64,000 nt of DNA from Lachnospiraceae bacterium (GTDB taxonomy: Bacteria; Bacillota; Clostridia; Lachnospirales; Lachnospiraceae), in contig VSNG01000004.1 in the NCBI GenBank assembly GCA_009774175.1, positions 64,690-128,689 of the forward strand, read 5' to 3'. The notes beneath the pieces are model-generated. The model did not search any database, was not told the DNA's origin, and was given only the letters and a program-made list of their open reading frames with translations. Shown here piece after piece: positions 51,234-60,129 of this stretch (its first letter is position 1; the number at the start of each line of letters is the position of its first letter). The translations under genes were made by a program, and so were the position numbers.

Positions 51234-51665
51234 ATGACAATACCTCAGATATCTGTATTTCTCGAAAATAAGGCGGGACAGCTTGCGGACATCACAGGGA
51301 TTCTTTCGGAAAATCATGTGAACATGCGGGCGATTAATATTGCGGAGACCGCAGACTATGGCGTGCTGCGGCTGATTGTGGACGACGCGTCAAAGGCTTC
51401 CGCCATTCTTTTGGAGCAGGGCTTTATCCTGACCATGACGCCTGTTGTAGGCGTGGCGGTTCCCGATACGCCCGGCGGTTTGAGCAAGGTGCTCGGTGTG
51501 ATTTCCGCGGCGGACATTGACGTGGAGTATATGTACTCGGTATTTGGACAGAAAGACGAGCAGGCCTGCATGATCTTCCGCGTGGCGGATACGGACGGGC
51601 TTGCGGCGGTTCTCGATCAGAACGGGATCGGTACGATTGCCGGGGAGGATCTGGGACTGCATTAA
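51234..51665 (+). CDS. Tandem ACT domain protein
   Basis: A 143-residue protein made of two ACT domains (about 1-68 and 70-143), each with a beta-alpha-beta-beta-alpha-beta pattern (ISVFLENKAGQLADITGILSENHVNMRAINIAET and VVGVAVPDTPGGLSKVLGVISAADIDVEYMYS). ACT dimers bind amino acids. This stand-alone form is regularly encoded after paaK/iorAB and probably senses an aromatic amino acid or acid, acting on a partner enzyme or regulator. A GGAGAGGAG site precedes the ATG. It ends the run. Confidence 0.93.
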   Translation: MTIPQISVFLENKAGQLADITGILSENHVNMRAINIAETADYGVLRLIVDDASKASAILLEQGFILTMTPVVGVAVPDTPGGLSKVLGVISAADIDVEYMYSVFGQKDEQACMIFRVADTDGLAAVLDQNGIGTIAGEDLGLH

Positions 51666-51677
51666 AACATTTCTTGA

Positions 51678-51899
51678 CGGATCACTGACGCTCAGGAGAC
51701 CAATGCGTCCGCAACCATCTCCAAGGTATCCTCCGTATATGTGGATTCCGTTCGCGCGGCGAAAAAGGGCACGGTATTAAAGATTGTGGACGTGCAGTTC
51801 CCGGCGCTTGAGGCGGTTGTTAATTTCTACATGCCCGGCGTAGCGGCAGAAGACAGCATTACGGCGGTACGGTATGTTGACGGATTCCTTAAGAAATAA
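51678..51899 (+). pseudogene. Relic of the secreted protein encoded at 22101
   Basis: An in-frame stretch without start codon, bounded by a stop at 51675-51677, reads ETNASATISKVSSVYVDSVR and later VVNFYMPGV, ending at TAA 51897. It aligns with the C-terminal domain of the secreted protein at 22101-22973 (VTNMSATITKVTNRAYVDSV, TINFYMPGI). The first two thirds, with the signal peptide, are missing. It shows that this protein family had a second copy here. Confidence 0.7.
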
Positions 51900-51925
51900 A
51901 TGTTGTTTTCATAAAAATAAAGGGG

Positions 51926-51952
51926 TTGACAAAGCCCCAAAATTCGTATAAA
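51926..51952 (+). promoter_or_regulatory. Promoter of the tyrS T-box transcript
   Basis: TTGACA (51926-51931) and TATAAA (51947-51952) with a short 15-bp spacer. Transcription would begin near 51960, just upstream of the T-box stem I. Confidence 0.6.
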
Positions 51953-51959
51953 TTATAAG

Positions 51960-52293
51960 GCAGTAAAGCTTTGCAAAACAGAAAACAGGCGTAGAAGAGA
52001 ACAAGTAGTGGATCAGGAAACGGACAGAAAGCAGCCGGCAGATGAGAGGCGCGCGGGAACTTTTCCATGAATACATCTCGGAGCTTCACGGCAGAATAGA
52101 GCGAAACTGTTTCTTAGTAGGCCGTGACGGAGGAATGCACGTTACAGCAGGAGAGTATCGTCATGGCGGATAACAATACATAGCGATTGTTATTTATGAC
52201 CGTACCCGGTGAGGCGAATGATGCGAGTCATTCGTGAAATTAGGTGGTAACACGAGTTTAACCCTCGTCCTGATAACAGGACGGGGGTTTTGT
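51960..52293 (+). ncRNA. T-box leader of tyrS
   Basis: A leader of about 330 nt with T-box organisation: a stem I region from about 51970, a candidate Tyr specifier TAC at 52072-52074, a hairpin GAATGA/TCATTC (52216-52233), the T-box sequence AGGTGGTAACACG (52242-52254; consensus AGGGTGGNACCGCG) and an intrinsic terminator ACCCTCGTCCTG/CAGGACGGGGGT plus TTTT (52261-52291). Uncharged tRNA-Tyr binding should free the antiterminator and let tyrS be transcribed. Confidence 0.88.
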
Positions 52294-52316
52294 TGTGGAA
52301 AGAAATGGAGGAAATT

Positions 52317-53540
52317 ATGGGAATCTATGAAGAATTACAGGCGAGAGGACTTCTTGCCCAGCTGACGGATGAAGCGGAAATACGCGATCTGATCAATAAC
52401 GGAAAGGCGACTTTTTATATCGGGTTCGATCCAACGGCGGACAGCCTGCATGTGGGGCATTTTATGGCGTTATGTCTGATGAAGCGTCTGCAGGAGGCGG
52501 GAAATAAGCCCATTGCCCTGATTGGCGGCGGGACTGCGATGATTGGGGATCCCTCCGGAAGAACGGACATGCGTTCCATGATGACCAAAGAGACTATTGA
52601 GCACAACTGCGAGTGCTTTAAGAAGCAGATGAGCCGGTTTATTGACTTTTCCGAAGGAAAGGCGCTTATGGTGAATAATGCGGACTGGCTGCTTGACCTT
52701 AACTATGTGGAATTTATCAGGGAAGTGGGCGCGTGCTTTTCCGTAAACAACATGCTGCGGGCGGAATGCTATAAGCAGCGGATGGAGAAGGGACTCAGCT
52801 TTCTTGAGTTTAACTATATGATTATGCAGAGTTATGATTTCCTTGAGCTTTACAGGAGATACGGCTGTAATATGCAGTTTGGCGGTGACGATCAGTGGAG
52901 TAATATGCTTGGCGGCACGGATTTGATTCGCAGAAAGCTTTCCAAAGACGCTTACGCCATGACAATCACCCTTCTTATGAACTCCGAAGGCAAGAAGATG
53001 GGAAAAACCCAGAAGGGCGCTGTGTGGCTGGATCCCAATAAGACCACGCCTTTTGAGTTTTACCAGTACTGGCGCAATGTGGACGATGCGGACGTGCTGA
53101 AATGTCTGCGGATGCTTACCTTCCTGCCTCTTGAGCAGATCGAGGAGATGGACAGCTGGGAGGGCAGTCAGTTAAATGAGGCGAAGGAAATTCTGGCTTA
53201 TGAACTGACGAATCTGGTGCATGGGGAGGAGGAGGCCGACAAGGCGAAGGAAGCTTCCAGAGCCCTCTTTGCAGGCGGAACCAGTTCGGAAAACATGCCT
53301 GCAGTGACGCTGCGGGATGAGGATTTCAGAGACGGCAGAATTGATATTCTGGGTGTTCTTGTATCCGCCGCTCTGGCAGCTTCCCGTTCCGAAGCACGCA
53401 GAGCCGTGGAACAGGGCGGCGTGTCCGTAAAGGGAGAGAAAGTAAGCGATGTGAAGACTTCTTACACGAAGGAAGATATCGCCGCTGAGGAATTTATCGT
53501 TAAAAAAGGCAAGAAGAGCTTTAAGAAGATTCTGGTATAG
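52317..53540 (+). CDS. tyrS: Tyrosyl-tRNA synthetase
   Basis: A 407-residue class I synthetase of the TyrRS type, charging tRNA-Tyr. The ATP-binding motifs are HVGH (residues 45-48, HIGH class) and KMGKT (227-231, KMSKS class); the mid-protein [28 protein letters not shown] is diagnostic. The C-terminal 65 residues form an S4-like RNA-binding domain ([19 protein letters not shown]). GGAGG precedes ATG 52317. Controlled by the T-box leader directly upstream. Downstream is an HMGL-like aldolase gene. Confidence 0.97.
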   Translation: MGIYEELQARGLLAQLTDEAEIRDLINNGKATFYIGFDPTADSLHVGHFMALCLMKRLQEAGNKPIALIGGGTAMIGDPSGRTDMRSMMTKETIEHNCECFKKQMSRFIDFSEGKALMVNNADWLLDLNYVEFIREVGACFSVNNMLRAECYKQRMEKGLSFLEFNYMIMQSYDFLELYRRYGCNMQFGGDDQWSNMLGGTDLIRRKLSKDAYAMTITLLMNSEGKKMGKTQKGAVWLDPNKTTPFEFYQYWRNVDDADVLKCLRMLTFLPLEQIEEMDSWEGSQLNEAKEILAYELTNLVHGEEEADKAKEASRALFAGGTSSENMPAVTLRDEDFRDGRIDILGVLVSAALAASRSEARRAVEQGGVSVKGEKVSDVKTSYTKEDIAAEEFIVKKGKKSFKKILV

Positions 53541-53619
53541 GTAACGGGATAACTGCGGGAATCGGGCGGCATTCACCCGAATCCGCAAAACGAGAGGAAA
53601 GGCAGAGAGGGATTTTACT

Positions 53620-54603
53620 ATGGAAAAGAGAGCAAAGGGAAGAACATTGATGTCATACACGCCGGATATCAAGGTGGTGGACTGCACGCTGCGGGATGGC
53701 GGTCTGGTAAATGATTTCCGCTTTACGGACGAGTTTGTGCAGGCGCTGTATCGTGCAAACATCAGGGCCGGTGTGGATTATATGGAGTTTGGTTACAAGG
53801 CGTCCAAAGAAATGTTTGACGTGAACAAGTTTGGTAAGTGGAAATTCTGTGACGATAAGGATATCCGTGCCGTTGTGGGAGAAAACAAGACGGATATGAA
53901 GATCGGCGTCATGGCTGATGTGGGCCGATGCGATTACAAAAAGGATATTCTCAACAAAAAGGACAGCCCGGTTGATCTGGTGCGCATCGCGACCTATATC
54001 AACACGATTCCTGCTGCGATTGCCATGATCGAGGACTGCACGAAGAAGGGGTATGAAACTACTGTAAATATCATGGCGATTTCCAAGGCAAACGAGACGG
54101 ATCTGGACGCAGCGCTGGAGCTGCTTGGCCAAAGCAGCGTGGGGACGATTTATCTGGTGGACAGCTACGGTTCTCTCTACCCGGAGCAGGCCAGAAGACT
54201 TGCAGATAAATACCTTGAAGTGGCGGATAAATACAATAAAAAGGTGGGAATACATGCCCACAACAATCAGCAGCTTGCCTTTGCAAACACATCGGAAGTT
54301 GTCATTATGGGAGTGAGCTATCTGGACGCAACGGTGAGCGGCATGGGGCGCGGCTGCGGCAACTGCCCGAGTGAACTGCTTCTGGGATTTTTGAAGAATC
54401 CCAAATATAATATCAATCCGATTCTGCACTTTATTGAGGAACAGATTGTGCCGCTCAGGGAATCCGGCGTGACATGGGGGTATGACGTGCCTTATCTGCT
54501 GACAGGCATTCTCAATCAGCATCCCAAGTCCGCCATTCAGTTTATGAAGGAGAACAGAAAGGATTACTACGAATTTTATCTGGAGCTTCTGGAGAGCTTC
54601 TAA
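53620..54603 (+). CDS. HMGL-like (DmpG-type) aldolase, substrate unknown
   Basis: A 327-residue TIM-barrel protein of the HMG-CoA lyase/4-hydroxy-2-oxovalerate aldolase superfamily. It shows the opening VVDCTLRDGGLVNDFRF, a VDSYGSLYPEQ strand, the GIHAHNNQQLAFANT His pair and the SGMGRGCGNCPSE loop, which together form the metal-dependent active site. The reaction cannot be assigned; relatives occur near biosynthetic and carbohydrate gene clusters. Two starts are possible (ATG 53620, ATG 53650); the first has a spaced GAGAGGG. It lies 79 bp after tyrS and may be read from the same T-box-controlled transcript. Confidence 0.75.
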   Translation: MEKRAKGRTLMSYTPDIKVVDCTLRDGGLVNDFRFTDEFVQALYRANIRAGVDYMEFGYKASKEMFDVNKFGKWKFCDDKDIRAVVGENKTDMKIGVMADVGRCDYKKDILNKKDSPVDLVRIATYINTIPAAIAMIEDCTKKGYETTVNIMAISKANETDLDAALELLGQSSVGTIYLVDSYGSLYPEQARRLADKYLEVADKYNKKVGIHAHNNQQLAFANTSEVVIMGVSYLDATVSGMGRGCGNCPSELLLGFLKNPKYNINPILHFIEEQIVPLRESGVTWGYDVPYLLTGILNQHPKSAIQFMKENRKDYYEFYLELLESF

Positions 54604-54690
54604 ACACAGCGCTCATATTTTGAATCATATAGGTTTTACCGCAGGATAAATAACACATGTAATATTGATGCGAATGAAAGGGGATTCCCT

Positions 54691-56460
54691 GTGAAGCAGA
54701 AGAGAAATAGCGAGGAAGAGCTTGAATTTATTGATCTGGATGAGGAAGAAGAGTACGATGTGTCAGATGACGATGAGGAAGAAGAGTACGATTTTTCAGA
54801 CGATGATGACGATTACGACGATGATTTTGACGAAGAACTGGACGAAAATGCGCTGCGCTTTGTAAAGCGGGTGCTGCTTCCGGCTGTGATCGGCATTGTG
54901 GTGGTGATAGTCGCTGTGGCGCTGTTCTTTCTGTTTCGAAATGGCACGGAAGAAAAAACATCTGTTATGAATGAAACCTCGGAGGCGGAGGATTTTTCCC
55001 AAGGGCAGGAGAATGGGCCGGAGCGGGACGTAGAACCCGATTCTGAGGAAAATGCGCAGTCCGATAAGGACGCGGCAGGGGAATCTGCAGAGAAGCTGGT
55101 GGGGGAAACCGCACAGGAGAAGCCGGAGGACGATGCGGAAGCGGATATGCAAAAAGATCCGGAGACGGAAACCATGAGTACGGAACAGGGTACGGAGGTG
55201 GATGTGAGTAAGCTCCTCACCTCAGGGGCCGCAACGGAAACGGAAGAGATTACTTTTGGAATTGACGTGGCCAGGTATCAGGGTACGATTGACTGGGCGC
55301 AGGTGGCCGATTCCGGCGTCGATTTTGTTATGGTACGCGTGGGATACCGCATGGACGGCAGCCGGGAGATTGTTGCGGACAGCAACGCCAGATATAATAT
55401 GCAGGAAGCCCAGAAGAACGGGATCAAAATCGGGGCATATTTCTTTTCCACCGCCACAAATGAGGCGGAGGCAATAGAGGAAGCGAACTGGACAGCCGAT
55501 TATATTTCCCAGTATCAGATTACCTATCCGGTAGCCTTTGACTGCGAAGGGTTTGAGCGGGAAGACAGCGCGCAGTACGGACTCTCCGCCACAAAGCGGA
55601 CGGATATCGCCATTGCCTTTCTGAACAGGATATATGAAAGAGGCTATACGCCCATGTTCTATTCCTCCATGAACGAGATGGCGGGCGACGCCAAGTGGGA
55701 AACGTCAAGGATTGAGAAAACCTATCGCATCTGGGTCTCACAGTATCCACCGGCGCCCTATCCTCAGACGGAAAAATCCGCCTATCAGGGAACCCATGCC
55801 ATGTGGCAGTACACCAATCGGGGAACCGTTTCCGGCATCAGTCAGCCTGTGGACGTCAACATTGCCTATTTTGGTTACGAGGGGACGGCGGGCGCACAAA
55901 ACGATGAAACGCCGGAGGAAGCCCATGCGGATGTGGAAGCGCTGATGCCTTTTACACAGGTGGATGAGGAGGTAACGGCAAAGGATGCAACCAACCTGCG
56001 CAATATACCCAGTCAGGGAGACGACAGCGCGGTAGTGTATACGCTGAAAAACGGAGAGACGTTGAAGAGAACAGGCGTAAGTGACAGCGGCTGGTCCAGA
56101 CTGCTTTACGGGGAACAGACCGTTTATGCCGTGAGCAGTTACCTTACTACCGATCTAGGTTATCAGACGCCGAAGCAGGAAGGACCGAAGGAGCAGACCG
56201 GGCAGGAGGGAGCCGGCAGCGGCGACGGATTGAAAACCCGTTTTACAAAGAGAGACGAGCAGGTAACGGCAAAAATTGAGGTAAACCTGCGAAAGCTTCC
56301 CAGCGTGACGAATCCTGACGCAGTGGTGGTAGCCACTTTGCACAATGGAGAATATGCGACCAGAACCGGCATCAATGAGGATTACGGATGGTCGAAGGTG
56401 GAATATAACGGACAGACGCTGTACTGTATCAGCAGCTACCTGTACGTTGGCAATGAGTAG
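54691..56460 (+). CDS. Anchored GH25 lysozyme with acidic tail and two SH3 domains
   Basis: A 589-residue protein. An extremely acidic cytosolic N-terminus (Asp/Glu-rich to about 55) precedes one transmembrane helix (about 65-85), an acidic/Gln spacer (to about 180), a GH25 catalytic domain (about 187-385; GIDVARYQGTIDW, VAFDCEGFE, WQYTNRGTVSGIS) and two SH3b domains (about 425-490 and 515-589) for wall binding. The catalytic Asp and Glu are present. It should cleave peptidoglycan outside the membrane. The start is GTG 54691 with AAAGGGG upstream. The acidic intracellular tail is unusual for this class. Confidence 0.9.
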   Translation: MKQKRNSEEELEFIDLDEEEEYDVSDDDEEEEYDFSDDDDDYDDDFDEELDENALRFVKRVLLPAVIGIVVVIVAVALFFLFRNGTEEKTSVMNETSEAEDFSQGQENGPERDVEPDSEENAQSDKDAAGESAEKLVGETAQEKPEDDAEADMQKDPETETMSTEQGTEVDVSKLLTSGAATETEEITFGIDVARYQGTIDWAQVADSGVDFVMVRVGYRMDGSREIVADSNARYNMQEAQKNGIKIGAYFFSTATNEAEAIEEANWTADYISQYQITYPVAFDCEGFEREDSAQYGLSATKRTDIAIAFLNRIYERGYTPMFYSSMNEMAGDAKWETSRIEKTYRIWVSQYPPAPYPQTEKSAYQGTHAMWQYTNRGTVSGISQPVDVNIAYFGYEGTAGAQNDETPEEAHADVEALMPFTQVDEEVTAKDATNLRNIPSQGDDSAVVYTLKNGETLKRTGVSDSGWSRLLYGEQTVYAVSSYLTTDLGYQTPKQEGPKEQTGQEGAGSGDGLKTRFTKRDEQVTAKIEVNLRKLPSVTNPDAVVVATLHNGEYATRTGINEDYGWSKVEYNGQTLYCISSYLYVGNE

Positions 56461-56493
56461 TGCACAGACAATTAAGCGGAGAGGTGAGCTATA

Positions 56494-57348
56494 ATGAGAA
56501 CAACGATTACAAACCGGCAGTTTGATGAAGAACGGGCGTTATATCATTTACAGGACGCAGATGTAAGGTCCTGTACTTTTGCCGGGCCGGCGGACGGAGA
56601 GTCCGTTTTGAAGGAGGCCGGGAACGTGCATTTGACAGCGTGCACGTTCTCTCTGCGTTATCCCCTGTGGCATGTAAAGAAGTTTACCATGAATAACGCC
56701 ACAATGGATGAACTGACAAGGGCGGCCATTTGGTATGCTTCCGACGGCGAGATACAGCATTGTTCATTAGAGGGAATTAAAGCGGTCAGGGAGTGCGAAC
56801 GAATCCGGCTTGATTCCTGTCATATTGTGTCGCAGGAATTTGGCTGGAAATCAAAGGACATTACCATGACGGATTCAGACATCGAGTCGGAGTATCTGTT
56901 TTTTGACAGCAGAGACGTAAAACTGGAACGGGTGAAAATGAAGGGAAAGTATTCCTTTCAATATATGAAGAATCTTGAGATTACGGACAGCGTGCTTGAT
57001 ACAAAAGACGCTTTCTGGCACAGTGAAAATGTGACGGTCAGAAATTCGGTGGTAAAGGGAGAGTATCTGGCATGGTTTTCAGACGGTCTTACGCTGATTG
57101 ACTGTAAGATTATCGGTACGCAGCCATTATGCTACTGCAAAAATCTGAAGCTGATTAACTGTACCATGGAAGATACGGATCTGGCCTTTGAATACTCGGA
57201 TGTGGAGGCGGATGTGAGAGGACATGTGATATCCGTCAAAAATCCGAAGTCCGGGATTATTTCGGTAGATAGTGTGGGGGAGATTATTAAGGAGTCACCT
57301 GTTATGGAATGTACCGCTGAAATTCTCGTGAGAGAGAATAACGGATGA
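56494..57348 (+). CDS. DUF3737 family beta-helix protein
   Basis: A 284-residue protein of the DUF3737 family, built from short repeated strands that suggest a right-handed beta-helix (VRNSVVKGEYLAWFSDGLTLIDCKIIGTQPLCYCKNLKLINC and similar). No signal peptide is seen. Function is unknown; similar proteins are widespread in anaerobic gut bacteria. GCGGAGAGGTGAG precedes the ATG. It is convergent with aroC behind a strong terminator. Confidence 0.85.
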   Translation: MRTTITNRQFDEERALYHLQDADVRSCTFAGPADGESVLKEAGNVHLTACTFSLRYPLWHVKKFTMNNATMDELTRAAIWYASDGEIQHCSLEGIKAVRECERIRLDSCHIVSQEFGWKSKDITMTDSDIESEYLFFDSRDVKLERVKMKGKYSFQYMKNLEITDSVLDTKDAFWHSENVTVRNSVVKGEYLAWFSDGLTLIDCKIIGTQPLCYCKNLKLINCTMEDTDLAFEYSDVEADVRGHVISVKNPKSGIISVDSVGEIIKESPVMECTAEILVRENNG

Positions 57349-57392
57349 TACCACGAAAAAGATAGCTGTTATTACATGATATTGCGATAGAG

Positions 57393-57434
57393 AAAGACTC
57401 TCCAAACTGGTTTACTTAAGTTGGAGAGTCTTTT
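57393..57434 (+). terminator. Intrinsic terminator after the DUF3737 gene
   Basis: A 13-bp stem (AAAGACTCTCCAA 57393-57405 / TTGGAGAGTCTTT 57421-57433) with T4 at the end. It could also work toward the left for aroC. Confidence 0.85.
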
Positions 57435-57512
57435 GTTTGAAGATGGACAAAAAGTAAAAATGTGGAAATAATTAAGTCTCAATTTAAAATACGGAAACTT
57501 TTTCTCGTTGAT

Positions 57513-58613
57513 TTAATTTTTGTAAATGGCTGCAAGATGTTCCATTTTTGATCCGGCATTGACAAGAAGCGCATCCAACAGTGTGATTGCCGCCATGGAT
57601 TCCACAACCACCACTGCTCTCGGAACAATAACGGGGTCGTGCCGGCCCTTGATGGAAACCGTAATATCTTCTCCGTCCCTGTTTACGGTATTTTGCGGGG
57701 AAAAGATGGAGGGGGTAGGCTTTATATGCGCCCGCAGAAGTATTTGGGAGCCGTCGCTGATGCCGCCGAGAATGCCGCCTGCATGGTTGGTCGATTTGAC
57801 AATTCGGCCGTTCTGCATGTGGAAGGGATCGTTGTTTTCCGAGCCTCTCCGGGTGGAAACTTCAATTCCGTCGCCAATTTCCACTGCTTTCACAGCGCCG
57901 ATGGACATTATGGCTTTTGCCAGATTTGCGTCCAGCTTCTCAAAGACCGGGTCGCCAAGACCGGCCGGTACGCCGTCAATCACGCACTCGATTATGCCCC
58001 CGGAGGAATCGTAGTCTTTCATACAGTCCGCAAGATACTTTTCCGCATGAACGGAAGCTTCTCTGTCGGGCATGGCCGTTGGCGTTTCCAGAATGGCCGC
58101 CGGGTCAAAGGAATTCGGATTAATGGATACGGGGCCGATGGATTTTGTGTAAGCCGTAAGTCGTATGCCAAACGCATACAGAGCTTTTGCGGCGATAGCG
58201 CCTGCGGCTACACGGCCAATGGTTTCGCGTCCTGAGGAGCGTCCGCCGCCGCGGTAGTCACGGAAGCCGTATTTTTGGTCAAAGGTATAATCGGCATGGC
58301 CGGGGCGGTAATAGCTTGCGATTTCGCTATAGTCTCCGGAGCGCTGCGATGTGTTGCGGACCAGCAGGGAAATGGGAGCGCCTGTGGTTTTTCCCTCAAA
58401 GACGCCGGAAAGAATTTCCACGGCGTCCGCTTCCTTACGGGGGGTGGAAATACGGCTTTGACCGGGTTTTCGCCGGTCCAGATATGACTGAATATCGTTT
58501 GCATTAAGCGCCAGCCCTGCCGGGCAGCCGTCCACAACGACGCCGAGTCCGGGGCCGTGGGACTCCCCCCATGTAGTGATTCGATAGATAATTCCCAGTG
58601 TTGAGCCTGCCAT
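57513..58613 (-). CDS. aroC: Chorismate synthase
   Basis: A 366-residue FMN-dependent enzyme converting EPSP to chorismate, the last step of the shikimate pathway. Family motifs: GESHGPGLGVVVDGCPAGL at the start, KYGFRDYRGGGRSSGRETIGRVAAGAIA in the middle, and NNDPFHMQNGRIVKSTNHAGGILGGISDGSQI near the end. ATG 58613 with AAAGGAT upstream gives the standard N-terminus. It stands alone, convergent with the DUF3737 gene. A 16-bp palindrome lies 46 bp before its start codon. Confidence 0.96.
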   Translation of the reverse strand: MAGSTLGIIYRITTWGESHGPGLGVVVDGCPAGLALNANDIQSYLDRRKPGQSRISTPRKEADAVEILSGVFEGKTTGAPISLLVRNTSQRSGDYSEIASYYRPGHADYTFDQKYGFRDYRGGGRSSGRETIGRVAAGAIAAKALYAFGIRLTAYTKSIGPVSINPNSFDPAAILETPTAMPDREASVHAEKYLADCMKDYDSSGGIIECVIDGVPAGLGDPVFEKLDANLAKAIMSIGAVKAVEIGDGIEVSTRRGSENNDPFHMQNGRIVKSTNHAGGILGGISDGSQILLRAHIKPTPSIFSPQNTVNRDGEDITVSIKGRHDPVIVPRAVVVVESMAAITLLDALLVNAGSKMEHLAAIYKN

Positions 58614-59041
58614 TGTCTGATCCTTTCTTGAAATGCGTGAAGTTTTCTGAAAAAAGCATGCAGGATATCCTGCAAAAATTAAATTGCATATGAAATATAA
58701 AATGTACAATTAAAAATGGTTCGGAAAAGAAACCGGCGGGAAATCTGACGCAATAACGTAATCCTGCAAAATTTGTAAGAATTCATGCGGTTTTCTCCTT
58801 ACACAGCATACCATATTTTGTTTAAAATGCAAGTGCCGTCAGGGGAAAAACGAAGGCCGAAACAGGAAGAAAAAGGAACCGAAAAAGGACAACTGTAATA
58901 TTAAAAATCAAATCAAAGGGGAAAAGAGTGAAAAAAAAGCAAGAAAAATGACAGATTTACATAAAAAAAGGGTGTACAAAAAAATTTTATGTGTTATGAT
59001 ATAAGACAGAAATTGTAATTATGACATAATTGGGGTTTTGC
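58614..59041. other. 428-bp AT-rich intergenic region
   Basis: No convincing gene. It holds a perfect 16-bp palindrome (58659-58674, TGCAGGATATCCTGCA) upstream of aroC, a partial second copy of its half-site (CCTGCAAAATT near 58765), a run of A-rich sequence, and a weak plus-strand promoter TGTACA-16-TATGAT (58973-59000) for the VanY-like gene. Confidence 0.6.
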
Positions 59042-60103
59042 ATGGATAAGACGTTTCGAAAAAATATAATTGCATATTTTATGGGAGCGGCAAAAAAACA
59101 CAAGCTGTTGAAATATCCCTGTCTGGCGGCGATGTCAGTGTCTCTTTTATTTTATTATGCCGGAAGGCATTTTACCACAAACGGAAAACGTTATGCCAGT
59201 ATGGTGTTTGTAGCTGCCTTTTTTATGAGCAGTTGCAGCTTCTCCTTTGCCGTGTTTGCGGAGCGTACCGGATTTGCCGGCGTGCAGGAGACTTACAGCG
59301 CCATAGTGGAGACGTCGGATGTTTCTCTGGCAGTTGTTGAGCCGGTAACACCGCCGGAGAAAGTGCTTCTGGATGAAACAGGGATAGTGACGGAGCATGA
59401 GGATGCGGAGATTGAGGCTTATACGCTGGATGATCTGCTGGAAAATCACGGCCAAATGGAAACCCATGATCATGAGGAAACAGCGCGTCAGGCGGATACG
59501 GAGCCGATTACGGATACAGAGACGCTGGCGTTTGATTCTTCTGACTGGAGGCTGACGCTGATCAACAAGCAGCATCCGATTCCCGACGAGTATGATTTCA
59601 AGCTTGGAACGTTTACTTCGGGTATGCGCTGTGACGAGAGGGTGATCGAAGATCTGCTTCTCATGATGCAGGCGGCAAAGAGAGACGGACTGAATCTGGT
59701 TGTCAGATCTCCGTACAGAACCTCGGATCATCAGGAAGACAATTTTAACGGCAGAATCAAGTCCTATATGAAACAGGGACTTTCTTATATGGAAGCTTAC
59801 AAAGTCACTTCAAGAGTCATTACGGTCCCCGGATGCAGCGAGCATGAGGTGGGGCTGGCGCTGGACATTACCTCCGACAGTTATATTCCGCTTTTGCAGG
59901 GGTTTGCCGATACGAAGGAGGGAGAGTGGCTGGAGGAGCACAGTCATGAGTATGGGTTTATTCTGCGGTATCCTTCCGGGAAAGAATATATTACCGGTAT
60001 TGAATATGAGCCCTGGCATTTTCGTTATGTAGGCAGGGAAGCGGCGGCAGTTATGAAGACAGAGGATCTTTGTCTGGAAGAATTCTGGGATAAATATCTA
60101 TAG
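59042..60103 (+). CDS. VanY-like D-Ala-D-Ala carboxypeptidase
   Basis: A 353-residue exported protein: a membrane segment near 50-72 (YASMVFVAAFFMSSCSFSFAVFAE), a variable acidic linker, and a C-terminal LAS/VanY peptidase domain (about 165-345). Zinc ligands and catalytic residues are in SEHEVGLALDITSD (SxHxxGxAxD) and EPWHFRYVG (ExxWH). It trims D-Ala from peptidoglycan stems. The start at ATG 59042 is used; GGGG lies 6 nt upstream. An intact VanX/VanA resistance set is absent, so a housekeeping wall role is likely. Confidence 0.9.
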   Translation: MDKTFRKNIIAYFMGAAKKHKLLKYPCLAAMSVSLLFYYAGRHFTTNGKRYASMVFVAAFFMSSCSFSFAVFAERTGFAGVQETYSAIVETSDVSLAVVEPVTPPEKVLLDETGIVTEHEDAEIEAYTLDDLLENHGQMETHDHEETARQADTEPITDTETLAFDSSDWRLTLINKQHPIPDEYDFKLGTFTSGMRCDERVIEDLLLMMQAAKRDGLNLVVRSPYRTSDHQEDNFNGRIKSYMKQGLSYMEAYKVTSRVITVPGCSEHEVGLALDITSDSYIPLLQGFADTKEGEWLEEHSHEYGFILRYPSGKEYITGIEYEPWHFRYVGREAAAVMKTEDLCLEEFWDKYL

Positions 60104-60129
60104 TTATTTTAAACTGGAAAGAGGACAAT

